Positions 43,049-51,363 of a stretch of DNA of 64,000 bases are shown here, piece by piece. The stretch spans positions 34,018 through 98,017 of the forward strand of contig VYDB01000112.1 of the NCBI GenBank assembly GCA_009843635.1, in the 5' to 3' direction. The notes beneath the pieces were generated by a model. The model was not told the DNA's origin, did no database searches, and was given only the letters and a program-made list of their open reading frames with translations. Source of the stretch: Gammaproteobacteria bacterium. Its GTDB lineage: Bacteria > Pseudomonadota > Gammaproteobacteria > Pseudomonadales > Azotimanducaceae. Position 1 is the stretch's first letter. Each line of letters begins with the position of its first letter. Both the position numbers and the translations under genes were made by a program.

Positions 43049-43512
43049 GCGCCCTAACCAGCAGCAACAACTACTTCGAGGACTTCCACGTCGGCCAAAA
43101 AATCCGTCATGCCCGGGGCACCACCATTGGTGAAGTGGAAAACCAACTGCTCACCAAGCTGGTGATGAACAGCGCCGACGGGCACTGGAACGAGGCCAAG
43201 ATGGCGAAGACCGCATTCGGCCAGCGGCTGGTTTTCGGGTTCATCACCGCGTCCATGGTCATGGGGCTGGCGACCCAGGACACAGCGGAGAACGCGGTGA
43301 AGGAAACCGGCCTCGACAGGATTCGTTTCAAGAAGCCCGTGTTTCACGGGGATACGGTCAACGCGTTCACTGAAGTGCTGAGCAAGCAGGACACGGAGAA
43401 TACAACGGAGGGGCTCATCCGCTTCAAGCACTGGGGCATCAACCAGCACGACGAAGTGGTCTTTGAAGGGGAGCGTACAGTAGTGTTAAAGCGGCGCCCA
43501 GCAACACACTAG
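43045..43512 (+). CDS. MaoC-like dehydratase (second of a pair)
   Basis: A 155-residue hot-dog protein: YFEDFHVGQKIRHARGTTI, then NSADGHWNEAKMAKTAFGQR and FKKPVFHGDTVNAFTEVL. It carries the hydratase-type N-D/H arrangement near residues 40-50 (NSADGHWN). Translationally coupled to the first MaoC gene. The two are too short to be the fused double-hot-dog hydratases, which fits a split alpha/beta enzyme. Confidence 0.82.
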   Translation: MSALTSSNNYFEDFHVGQKIRHARGTTIGEVENQLLTKLVMNSADGHWNEAKMAKTAFGQRLVFGFITASMVMGLATQDTAENAVKETGLDRIRFKKPVFHGDTVNAFTEVLSKQDTENTTEGLIRFKHWGINQHDEVVFEGERTVVLKRRPATH

Positions 43513-43525
43513 TAGGAGGCCAGCC

Positions 43526-44740
43526 ATGAGAGAACGGACCGGACCGCTGTCCGACGTCACCGTCATCGACTGCACCATGGCACTTGCAGGTCCGTTCGGC
43601 ACGGCCATGCTTGCCGATCTAGGCGCGAACGTGATCAAGGTGGAGCCGCCCCAAGGTGACGGCGCCCGGACAGTGCCGCCCTTGCCGCCCGACTATGCGA
43701 ACGTCGCCTCCGATGAGCCAGGCGGGGTGGACTACGGGGGCTACTTCGCCAGCATCAATCGCAACAAGCGCAGCATCGTGCTCAATCTGAAGGATCCAGC
43801 CGACCGGGAAGTGCTGCTCAAGCTGTGCGAACAGGCGGACGCCATCGTCGAGAACATGCGGGTCGGGGTCATGGACCGGCTTGGCGTGGGTTACGACGTA
43901 ATCAAAGCCCGGAACCCCAAAATCGTTTACGGCTGCATTCGCGGATTTGGCGATCCGCGCACAGGCGAAAGCCCCTACGCGCACTGGCCCGCCTACGACA
44001 TCGTCGCCCAGAGCATGAGCGGACACGTGGGAATCACTGGGCCGGAGGGCTCGGTAGGGCACCCAAGCGGCGTCAGCGTGGGCGACATCTACCCCGGCAC
44101 GCTGATGGCCATGGCGGTCATCGCCGGCATACATCACGCTCGAACCACCGGCGAGGGCCAGTTCTGTGATGTGGGCATGTACGACGGCATGCTCGCGTTC
44201 GCTGAAACGGTGCTCGTCAACTACGGCTTCGCTCAGCAGGAGCTGCCGGCCCGGGGCCAGCACCATCCAAACCTGATGCCGTTCGGCCTGTTTCCCACCA
44301 AGGACGGCGGCGTGGCGATTGCAGCCCCCGGGCCCGGTCACTGGGCGCTGCTCTGCGAAGCCATGGAGCGGCCTGACCTGCTGGTGGACGAGCGAACCAA
44401 GAACACCTTCATCAGGCGTCGAAACCAAGGCTACGTGGAAGGCGAGATCGCCGCCTGGACCCAGCAGCACACCAAGCAGGAAGTCTTCGAGGCGCTCGGC
44501 GGCAAGGTGCCCTGCGGGCCAGTGAACACAGCGGCCGAAATTTTCGCCGACCCGCATGTGAAGAGCCGGGAGATGATTGCGCAGTTCGATCTGCCCGGGG
44601 ACAACCCCCGGGTGTCCATCGTCGGCAACCCCATCAAGTACACCCAAACGCGTACCGGCCTGTACCGAAGGCCGCCCATGCACGGTGAGCACACGGAAGA
44701 GGTCTTGGAGGAATTCAACATTAGGAGGAACAAGCCATGA
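43526..44740 (+). CDS. CaiB/BaiF family (class III) CoA-transferase
   Basis: A 404-residue class III CoA-transferase. Family landmarks: LAGPFGTAMLADLGANVIKV at residues 20-40, NRNKRSIVLNLKDPADREVL, and the segment FCDVGMYDGMLAF with the probable catalytic Asp at 220. It moves CoA between carboxylic acids without acetyl-phosphate intermediates. An AGGAGG ribosome site precedes the ATG. Overlap with the CitE-like gene (ATGA) and the upstream hydratases suggest activation of a dicarboxylic acid, then hydration and cleavage. Confidence 0.9.
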   Translation: MRERTGPLSDVTVIDCTMALAGPFGTAMLADLGANVIKVEPPQGDGARTVPPLPPDYANVASDEPGGVDYGGYFASINRNKRSIVLNLKDPADREVLLKLCEQADAIVENMRVGVMDRLGVGYDVIKARNPKIVYGCIRGFGDPRTGESPYAHWPAYDIVAQSMSGHVGITGPEGSVGHPSGVSVGDIYPGTLMAMAVIAGIHHARTTGEGQFCDVGMYDGMLAFAETVLVNYGFAQQELPARGQHHPNLMPFGLFPTKDGGVAIAAPGPGHWALLCEAMERPDLLVDERTKNTFIRRRNQGYVEGEIAAWTQQHTKQEVFEALGGKVPCGPVNTAAEIFADPHVKSREMIAQFDLPGDNPRVSIVGNPIKYTQTRTGLYRRPPMHGEHTEEVLEEFNIRRNKP

Positions 44741-45651
44741 ATCAACCCAGACTGCGCCGGTCCGAGCTGGCCGTGCCTGCCTCAAGTGAAAGGTTCATCG
44801 AGAAGTCGGCGGCGTCCGAAGCGGATCTTGTTTTTCTCGATCTCGAAGACGCCACGGCTCCGGATGCCAAGGAAGGGGCGCGCCAGACCGCGGTGGATGC
44901 GCTCAATGGCCTTGATTGGGGCAGCAAGGTCCGCGCCGTTCGGGTCAACGACCACGAAACCGAGTGGGCGGTGTACGACATGGTCAGCATTCTCGAAGGC
45001 GCCGGGAACAACCTTGACGTGATCATCCTTCCCAAGGTGAAAAAGCCGTCTGACCTGCTGTTCTTCGAGACCATGCTGAAGTCCCTCGAAAAGAAGCTGA
45101 AGATCAAAAAGCCCATCGGTCTCGAAGTTCTGATCGAGGAGGCCGAAGGGCTCGGTAACGTGGAGGCCATTGCCAGTTGCTCAGACCGGCTGGAAGCGCT
45201 AATCCTCGGTTTTGGCGACTTGGCGGCGAGCATGGGCATGCGCTTCGGTCACGAGCGGGATGACACTTTGCGCTATCCCGGTGACCTATGGCATGCGCAT
45301 CGCGTGCGTCTGATCGCCGCCTGTCGGGCGGCAGGCATCGACGCCATCGACGGTCCTTTCGGCAACTTCAGGAATGCGGATGCCTACCGGGCGCAGGCCA
45401 CTTGGGCGGCCACGCTCGGAGCAGTGGGCAAATGGTGCATCCATCCGAGCCAGATCGAGCACGCCAACGAAATCTTCGCGCCTTCGGAAAAGGAAATAGC
45501 CGTGGCCAAGAAGATGGTGGATGCCTACGAAACCTCGGTGCAGTCGGGCGACGGCGCCGCTGGCGCCGGCGGCATGCTGGTCGATGCTGCGACAGTGCGT
45601 CTCTATCAGCCGGTCATCGACCGAGCCCGGCAGATCGGACTGCTCGAATGA
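44737..45651 (+). CDS. CitE-like HpcH/HpaI aldolase (malyl- or citramalyl-CoA lyase type)
   Basis: A 304-residue TIM-barrel lyase of the CitE/Mcl family: RSELAVPASSERFIEKSA, FLDLEDATAPDAKEGARQT, the Mg-binding Glu in GLEVLIEEAEGL and the Asp in LGFGDLAASMG, and KWCIHPSQIEHANEIFAPS near the end. These enzymes cleave 3-hydroxyacyl-CoAs such as malyl-CoA or citramalyl-CoA to acetyl-CoA plus a 2-oxoacid. An AGGAGG site precedes the start. With MaoC and CaiB genes it makes a complete hydrate-and-cleave set. Confidence 0.88.
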   Translation: MNQPRLRRSELAVPASSERFIEKSAASEADLVFLDLEDATAPDAKEGARQTAVDALNGLDWGSKVRAVRVNDHETEWAVYDMVSILEGAGNNLDVIILPKVKKPSDLLFFETMLKSLEKKLKIKKPIGLEVLIEEAEGLGNVEAIASCSDRLEALILGFGDLAASMGMRFGHERDDTLRYPGDLWHAHRVRLIAACRAAGIDAIDGPFGNFRNADAYRAQATWAATLGAVGKWCIHPSQIEHANEIFAPSEKEIAVAKKMVDAYETSVQSGDGAAGAGGMLVDAATVRLYQPVIDRARQIGLLE

Positions 45652-45668
45652 CAGCTCTGAGGAAGACC

Positions 45669-46553
45669 ATGGAAATCGAAGGAAAGTCCGCAGTGGTGAC
45701 CGGGGGTGGCAACGGCATCGGCCGGGCCATCTGCTTGGCCCTTGCGGCGAAAGGCGCCAATGTGGCGGTGGCGGATATCGAATTCGAAGCTGCCGAGGCG
45801 GTGGCGGCGGAGGTGGCGTCAAGCGGGGTCAGGAGCCTCGCGCGGCAGGTGGATGTCGCTGTGGAAGAGGAGGTTCAGGCGCTGGCGGATGCCGCATGGG
45901 CAGCTTTTGGCAGCGTCGAGATCCTCGTCAACAACGCCGGCGTGATGCATGCAACCAAGCCCCTGTGGGAAACCACGACCGATGAGTTTGATTGGTGCTT
46001 CGCAGTGAACGTTCGCGGCGTCTCGAACGGCATCCGTGCGTTCGTGCCGAGATTTGCTGCGAGCGACCAACCGGCGTGGATTCTCAACACGGGGTCGGAG
46101 CACAGCTTGGGCGTGCCGCATCTGTTCGGCGGGCTTTATACCGCGACCAAGCACGCGCTGCTGGGTCTCTCCGACGTGTTGCGGCGTGAGTTGCCCGACC
46201 ATGTGGGCGTCACTGTGCTCTGTCCAGGCCTCGTGGAGTCCACGCTTTGGCGGGCTTCCGAACGACGACAAGCGGCGTTCGGTGGCACCGAGGCCCCAAA
46301 TGAGGCAGGCGCTGCCGCCATGAAGTTGGGGATGCCCGCCGAAGAGGTGGCACAGAGCGCGATAGCCGCGGTCGAGGCCGGTAGTTTCCTGGCGATCTCA
46401 CATGCTCACGTCATCGACTATGCCGACGAGCGCTGGGCGGAGATACGGGATGCCTGCGCCGCGCAGGCGCCACGCAGCCCAGGGGATGACCAATACAAGC
46501 TCGACGTCGTGATCGAGAAGCTGATGAGCCAGAACAGGGGTGATCAAGCATGA
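45669..46553 (+). CDS. Short-chain dehydrogenase/reductase
   Basis: A 294-residue classical SDR: NAD(P)-binding TGGGNGIGRA, NNAG motif in LVNNAGVM, catalytic Ser in NTGSEHSLG and the YxxxK pair in LYTATKHALLG. The acidic residue at the end of beta2 (VADIEFE) suggests NAD over NADP. I choose the ATG at 45669 because GAGGAAG lies at the right distance; the ATG at 45648, overlapping the lyase stop, is the alternative. Substrate unknown; probably oxidises a hydroxyl made by the P450 or the hydratases. Confidence 0.85.
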   Translation: MEIEGKSAVVTGGGNGIGRAICLALAAKGANVAVADIEFEAAEAVAAEVASSGVRSLARQVDVAVEEEVQALADAAWAAFGSVEILVNNAGVMHATKPLWETTTDEFDWCFAVNVRGVSNGIRAFVPRFAASDQPAWILNTGSEHSLGVPHLFGGLYTATKHALLGLSDVLRRELPDHVGVTVLCPGLVESTLWRASERRQAAFGGTEAPNEAGAAAMKLGMPAEEVAQSAIAAVEAGSFLAISHAHVIDYADERWAEIRDACAAQAPRSPGDDQYKLDVVIEKLMSQNRGDQA

Positions 46554-47251
46554 TAACGCTGTATCAGTTTGCGACCTCGCCTTTCACCGAGAAAGTGCGC
46601 AGGGCGCTGAACTTCAAGGGCATCGCCTTCGATGTGCACGAGGTGGCCCGGGCCAAGGTCGGTGAGGGGGCCTACCAGGACGTTAGCCCCACGGGGAAGT
46701 TTCCAGTCATCGTCGATGACGGCCAGGCGGTCTGGGACTCCACGGACATCATTTTCCATCTGGAGCGCCAGCACCCTGGCCCGAGCCTAGTGCCGAGCGA
46801 CCCTCGTGAAGCCGCCGTCGCCCATGCCATCGAGGAGTGGGCGGACGAAAGCCTGTACTTCTACGAGATGACCATGCGGCTTTCTTGGGAGCACAATCTG
46901 GAAGCAGCGCTCGATGAATTTGCCGAATCCATGCCCGGCGTGCCCAAGCCCCAATTGAAGACGATGATCCTGAACGGGGTGGGGCAGCTGACTCAAGCCC
47001 AGGGTGTCGGCAGGAAACCGCGCGACCAAGTTGTGGGTGATGTGGAGCGCCACCTCGGTGCGTTGAACGCGCTCCTTAAAGGCCGTGATTGGGTTGTCGG
47101 TGACGCCCTTTCCTATGCGGATCTGGCGGTGATCGGGCAGTTGAATGCCCTGCTGTACGCCGAGGAAGCAAGTGCGGCGTTGTCCGCGCTGCAAGATAGC
47201 GACGAGATCACGCCTTGGATGCAGCGCCTCGACCGAATCGCACCGAGATAA
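46550..47251 (+). CDS. Glutathione S-transferase family protein
   Basis: A 233-residue protein with an N-terminal thioredoxin-like GST domain (LYQFATSPFTEKVRRALNFK, cis-Pro and GSH-binding in SPTGKFPVIVDD and DSTDIIFHLE) and a helical C-terminal domain (about 90-230). The Ser/Cys position of the first helix reads SPFTEK, so it is likely Ser/Thr type. Overlaps the SDR stop by ATGA. GSTs in catabolic operons often open epoxides or remove halide, which would fit a P450 neighbour. Confidence 0.85.
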   Translation: MITLYQFATSPFTEKVRRALNFKGIAFDVHEVARAKVGEGAYQDVSPTGKFPVIVDDGQAVWDSTDIIFHLERQHPGPSLVPSDPREAAVAHAIEEWADESLYFYEMTMRLSWEHNLEAALDEFAESMPGVPKPQLKTMILNGVGQLTQAQGVGRKPRDQVVGDVERHLGALNALLKGRDWVVGDALSYADLAVIGQLNALLYAEEASAALSALQDSDEITPWMQRLDRIAPR

Positions 47252-47280
47252 CAAAGACCAACCAGACGGAGAATCCAGCA

Positions 47281-48576
47281 ATGGCTGCATCTTTTACGCG
47301 AGGGGCGTCCCCTCGCGCTCCCCAGCCGCGGGCGCTACCCATCGACACCAATCTCGTGGATCCAGACCTGATTCCCGGTCTCGAAGGGCCGCCGCACGCG
47401 CTCTTCGATGCTTGGCGGCAGTCCGATCCCGTGCACTGGAACCCGCCCAACGAGAATTACCGCTCGCCTCTGCCCGACGGCCATCTGGATCAGGGGTTCT
47501 GGGTGCTGACGCGCTATCAAGACCTGTACGAGGTTTCCAGAAACCAAGACCTTTTTTCCTCCCATGAGGGTGGCCCGATCATCTGGGACCTGAAAGGCGA
47601 GTCGCTCAAGCGCCAGCAGGCCAACCTCATGGGCATGGAGAAGCGGCAGCACCTGGCCATGAAGCGCCTGCTCCTGCCCCCGTTTGCGCCTCGGCAACTG
47701 GCTGCGTTTGAGCCTGAAATTCAGCAGGCGGCCAAGGAAATCGTCGATGCCGTTGCCCCACGGGGTGAGTGCGAGTTCGTCTTTGACGTGGCATCCCGTC
47801 TGCCGGTCTACACCTTCTGCAAGCTCATGGGCATTCCGAACGAGATGCGGGAGCAGGTGTTGCGGCTCGGCAACATGGCGGCCGACACGGAAAATCGGGT
47901 CGAGGGGGAGGAGCCCGCGTTATTCCAGCTCTTTGCCATGAGCGATAAGCTGTCCGCCGAGAAGCGGGAAAAGCCCGACGCCTCGCTGCTCAGCAGCCTC
48001 ATTCACAACGAGGTCGATGGGGAAAAGCTGGACCAGCTCTCGATCAACATGTTTTTCGTCACCATGTCGATCGCCGGCCACGAAACCACGCGCGGCACGG
48101 CCGTGCACTTCATACGGCTCATGCACGAGCATCCGGAGCAATACGAACTGCTCAAGAGCGATCTGGACAAGCACCTGCCCAATGCCATCGACGAGGTGCT
48201 GCGGCATTCGCCGCCGGTCATCAAGTTTCGCCGCACCGTCATGGAAGACACGGCAATCGGCGGGCGGCCGGTGAGGAAGGGCGACAAGGTCTATCTCTCC
48301 TATCCGGCGGCCAACCGGGACCCGGCTGTTTTCGACGACCCGCATCGCTTCGACATCACCCGGGAAAACGCCAACAAGCACTTGGCATTCGGCACCGGGC
48401 CCCATGTTTGCCTAGGCGCACGGCTCGCGCACATGCAGTTGAAGGCGCTCCTTGCAGAGATCGTCACCCGCATTCCGGACATTCACCCGGTCGGTGAAAG
48501 AACCATGCTGCGTTCCATCTGGTTCAATGCCATTGTGCGGATGCCGGTCGCGTTCACGCCGGAGATGCGGCACTAG
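47281..48576 (+). CDS. Cytochrome P450
   Basis: A 431-residue soluble bacterial P450. Visible motifs: I-helix oxygen-activation SIAGHETTRGT, K-helix ExxR in DEVLRHSPPV, and the heme loop AFGTGPHVCLGARLAHMQL with the Cys thiolate ligand. The length and N-terminus (PHALFDAWRQSDPVHWNP) resemble the CYP125/142/CYP153-like bacterial groups that hydroxylate sterols, terpenes or alkyl chains, but the family number cannot be set here. No ferredoxin gene is adjacent. Start ATG at 47281 after GGAGAAT. Confidence 0.92.
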   Translation: MAASFTRGASPRAPQPRALPIDTNLVDPDLIPGLEGPPHALFDAWRQSDPVHWNPPNENYRSPLPDGHLDQGFWVLTRYQDLYEVSRNQDLFSSHEGGPIIWDLKGESLKRQQANLMGMEKRQHLAMKRLLLPPFAPRQLAAFEPEIQQAAKEIVDAVAPRGECEFVFDVASRLPVYTFCKLMGIPNEMREQVLRLGNMAADTENRVEGEEPALFQLFAMSDKLSAEKREKPDASLLSSLIHNEVDGEKLDQLSINMFFVTMSIAGHETTRGTAVHFIRLMHEHPEQYELLKSDLDKHLPNAIDEVLRHSPPVIKFRRTVMEDTAIGGRPVRKGDKVYLSYPAANRDPAVFDDPHRFDITRENANKHLAFGTGPHVCLGARLAHMQLKALLAEIVTRIPDIHPVGERTMLRSIWFNAIVRMPVAFTPEMRH

Positions 48577-48626
48577 CGCCGAAATGGGCTAAGCTCGCTT
48601 TCCCTTTGCCATTACGAGGTGCTTTC

Positions 48627-49628
48627 GTGGACAACCGCCAAATCGTCATCCAGTCTTTGCCCGAGGGACGGCTTGCTGAGGACAACTTCGCCATGCGGAC
48701 CGAGGCCGCGCCGGTGCCTAGTGACGGCGAAGTGCTTTGCCGAACCTTGGCGCTGACGGTCGGTGCCGGACAGCGGGCCGGTTTGCAGGGGAGTGCCAGC
48801 TACGCGGGCGCGCCGAAGGCTGGCGTCGTGATGGGCGGCAGCGGGGTGGCGCGGGTGGAGGCGTCCAATGCGGACGGCATCGCGGTGGGCGATCTGGTCA
48901 CCTGCCAAACCGGCTGGCAGGACTATTCCGCCCACGCCGCCAAGGCGGTTCAGGCGGTCGAGCCGGCCGGCGATCCGGCGCATCATTTGGGGGTGTACGG
49001 CACCAACGGGCTGACTGCCTACTTCGGGCTGTTCGAATTGGGGGCGCCGCAGGCGGGGCAAACCGTTGTGGTTTCCGCAGCGGCCGGCTCGGTGGGGCAC
49101 TTGGTCGGCCAGATGGCGAAGATCAGCGGCTGCCGAACCGTCGGCGTCACCGGCAGCGATGAAAAATGCCAACGGCTCACGGATGAACTCGGTTTTGACG
49201 CCGCGGTGAACCACCGCTCGCCAGACTTCCGCCACCAGTTCCGCGACGCCTGCGCCGACGGCATCGGCATTTACTTCGACAACACCGGCGGCGATATCCT
49301 CGGTGCCGCCCTGCGGCGCATGCAGCGGGGCGGACGCATCGTCTGCTGCGGCGTCGTCTCTCAGTACGACACCAGCAACCCGGCCCCGGGGCCGCGCGGC
49401 GTGCCTGGGCTGTTGATCAACAACCGGGTGCGCATGGAGGGCTTCTTGGTCTTTGACTACATGGCCCGGTATGGAGAGGCGCGCGCCAAGATGAGGGGTT
49501 GGGTGGAATCAGGCGAACTCAAGCCCATGCAGGACGAGTTCCACGGACTTGAGGAAGCGCCTCGCGCCTTTGTCGACCTGCTGGCGGGCGGCAATGTGGG
49601 CACCCGCATCATTCGGGTAGCGAAGTAA
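48627..49628 (+). CDS. NADP-dependent MDR oxidoreductase (quinone oxidoreductase / prostaglandin-reductase type)
   Basis: A 333-residue zinc-less medium-chain reductase. The nucleotide-binding loop is VSAAAGSVGHLVGQMAKISG, followed by YFDNTGGDILGAALRRMQRG and the C-terminal GNVGTRIIRV. Related enzymes reduce enones or 15-oxoprostaglandin-type double bonds. The GTG start at 48627 follows GAGGT; this gene is 50 bp after the P450 and may belong to the same operon. Its last 20 bp overlap the convergent DAHP synthase gene. Confidence 0.85.
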   Translation: MDNRQIVIQSLPEGRLAEDNFAMRTEAAPVPSDGEVLCRTLALTVGAGQRAGLQGSASYAGAPKAGVVMGGSGVARVEASNADGIAVGDLVTCQTGWQDYSAHAAKAVQAVEPAGDPAHHLGVYGTNGLTAYFGLFELGAPQAGQTVVVSAAAGSVGHLVGQMAKISGCRTVGVTGSDEKCQRLTDELGFDAAVNHRSPDFRHQFRDACADGIGIYFDNTGGDILGAALRRMQRGGRIVCCGVVSQYDTSNPAPGPRGVPGLLINNRVRMEGFLVFDYMARYGEARAKMRGWVESGELKPMQDEFHGLEEAPRAFVDLLAGGNVGTRIIRVAK

Positions 49629-50676
49629 GGCGGTGCGCGTTTGCTTCCGCGAGCTGTGCCAGGCAGTCGAGGGAATCCTGCCAACCGAGGCAGGCGTCGG
49701 TGACGCTTTGGCCGTAAACCAGTTCGCTCGGAGCGTTGATCTTCTGGTTGCCCTCGACCAGGTTGCTCTCGATCATCACGCCAAGAATGCGCGATTCGCC
49801 GTCGGCCAACTGGCGGCAGATGTCTTCGCAGACAAGCAGTTGGCGGCGGTGGTCCTTTTGGCTGTTGGCGTGGCTCATATCGACCATCACCCGAGGGCAG
49901 ACGCCGGCGTTCTCCAGCAAGCGGCTGGCGTAGTGGATGGATGGGTTGTCGTAGTTGGTCTTGCCGCCGCCACCGCGCAGGATGACGTGGCAGTCCTCGT
50001 TGCCCGCGGTCTGAAAGATGGCGGAGTGGCCGAGTTTGGTCACCGACAGGAAGATGTGCGAATGCTCCGCTGAGCCCACCGCATCAACCGCCACCTGGAT
50101 CGAACCGTCAGTGCTGTTTTTGAAGCCGATGGGACAGGAGAGACCGGATGCCAGTTGGCGGTGTATTTGGCTTTCGGTGGTGCGCGCGCCGATCGCGCCC
50201 CAACTGACGAAATCGCCAACGTATTGCGGGGAAATGGGGTCCAGGTACTCGGTGCCGCAGCCGACGCCGAGCTCCACGATGTCCCGCAGCAACGTCCGGG
50301 CCACCGTGAGGCCGGTGTTGATGTCATAGGAGTTGTTCATGTGGGGGTCGTTGATCAACCCCTTCCAGCCAATGGTGGTGCGCGGCTTTTCGAAATAGAC
50401 GCGCATGATGATGTGCAGCCGGTCGCGATGCTCGCGCGCCAGCTCGCACAGCCCTTGGGCGTACTCCAAGCCCGCCTTTGGGTCGTGGATGGAGCAGGGC
50501 CCGACCACCACCAGCAGCCGTTGGTCGCGGCCGTGAATGATGTCGCTGATCGCACGCCGATCATTGAACACCAACTCCGAAGCTCGAGGCGACACCGGCA
50601 GGTCGTCGATGAGGCCGGCCGGGGCAGTCACCTCCTGCATGCCGGTGATGCGGGTGTCGTCGGTCAGATATTGCAT
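49609..50676 (-). CDS. aroG: 3-deoxy-7-phosphoheptulonate (DAHP) synthase, class I
   Basis: A 355-residue enzyme joining PEP and erythrose 4-phosphate at the head of the shikimate pathway. Signatures: LLVVVGPCSIHDPKAGLEYA, MRVYFEKPRTTIGWKGLIND, GARTTESQIHRQLASGLS with KNSTDG, and the metal-site MVDMSHANSQKDHRRQ. It belongs to the AroF/G/H group; which feedback type cannot be decided by eye, so the symbol is a group label. Monocistronic, divergent from the HolD-like gene. Confidence 0.92.
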   Translation of the reverse strand: MQYLTDDTRITGMQEVTAPAGLIDDLPVSPRASELVFNDRRAISDIIHGRDQRLLVVVGPCSIHDPKAGLEYAQGLCELAREHRDRLHIIMRVYFEKPRTTIGWKGLINDPHMNNSYDINTGLTVARTLLRDIVELGVGCGTEYLDPISPQYVGDFVSWGAIGARTTESQIHRQLASGLSCPIGFKNSTDGSIQVAVDAVGSAEHSHIFLSVTKLGHSAIFQTAGNEDCHVILRGGGGKTNYDNPSIHYASRLLENAGVCPRVMVDMSHANSQKDHRRQLLVCEDICRQLADGESRILGVMIESNLVEGNQKINAPSELVYGQSVTDACLGWQDSLDCLAQLAEANAHRLTSLPE

Positions 50677-50745
50677 GGTTCGCTGTGGCTTAAGCGGGGC
50701 GGGTGTGGAATGCTAGCAGAATCCTGAAGGCCATAGGCTTGGAAG

Positions 50746-51363
50746 TTGGATCCCCGCCACACTCAAATCCTCAAAGACATGGGCATCGAGGCTTGGTGCC
50801 TGCGCCGTGCCGCGCCGGTGGCGCGCCGGTCGCCGCCGTTGCCCGCCGCGCCCAAGGAGCCCGCCCGAGCCAGAACCGAGCCGCCGTCAACACGCCGCAG
50901 CGCTTCGGTTTCGCCCGCTCCACGGCCAGCGCCGCCCGCGGCGGCGGCACCCGCGGCCAAGGTGGCCGATGCCACCGATGCCGAGCCGTTCACCCTGACC
51001 GCCTTCTGCACCGCCAGTGAAGGCGGCGGCGCCCTGTTGGCAACCAGCGGCTTGACGGGGCGGGGCCACGCGGCGTTGGCTGCGGACATCGTGCGCTGCC
51101 TGAGCCGCAACTGGTCAGCGACCGTCAGGCGGATCGAATTCAATTGGCCCCTGCCCGGCGTCACGGGGGCGGCAGGGCCTGCGCTAAGCGCGTTTTTGGA
51201 CAAGCAAATCAACGACTTCTCGGTCACCCGCGCCCTGGCCACCCAGTCGGCGGCGGCCCGGCTGCCAACCTTGGGCATCGGCGTGGTGACCATTGCGGAC
51301 TTGAGCCAACTCGACAGCCCAGACGCCAAGCGAGCGCTCTGGCGTCACCTGCAGGCCCCATGA
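50746..51363 (+). CDS. HolD-like DNA polymerase III psi subunit (putative)
   Basis: A 205-residue protein unlike most database families, but its two ends match HolD. The N-terminus [21 protein letters not shown] parallels the clamp-loader-binding peptide of E. coli psi (LQQLGITQWSLRRP), and the C-terminus [11 protein letters not shown] parallels psi's PTARAALWQQI. Between them is an Ala/Pro-rich linker (about 22-75) and a globular part. Its ATG-TGA overlap with prfC mirrors the E. coli neighbourhood holD-rimI-yjjG-prfC. Psi links the clamp loader to chi and SSB. The call combines motif and synteny; rimI is not here. Confidence 0.6.
   Translation: MDPRHTQILKDMGIEAWCLRRAAPVARRSPPLPAAPKEPARARTEPPSTRRSASVSPAPRPAPPAAAAPAAKVADATDAEPFTLTAFCTASEGGGALLATSGLTGRGHAALAADIVRCLSRNWSATVRRIEFNWPLPGVTGAAGPALSAFLDKQINDFSVTRALATQSAAARLPTLGIGVVTIADLSQLDSPDAKRALWRHLQAP

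Noticed and set aside
43619..44785. A 388-codon minus-strand frame opposite the CaiB gene
   Set aside because: Antisense to a conserved CoA-transferase inside an operon with overlapping genes on the plus strand.
42527..45651. Complete 3-hydroxypropionate bicycle segment
   Set aside because: The lyase, transferase and hydratases fit parts of it, but the hydratases are short and split, and the accompanying P450, GST and SDR point to a different pathway.
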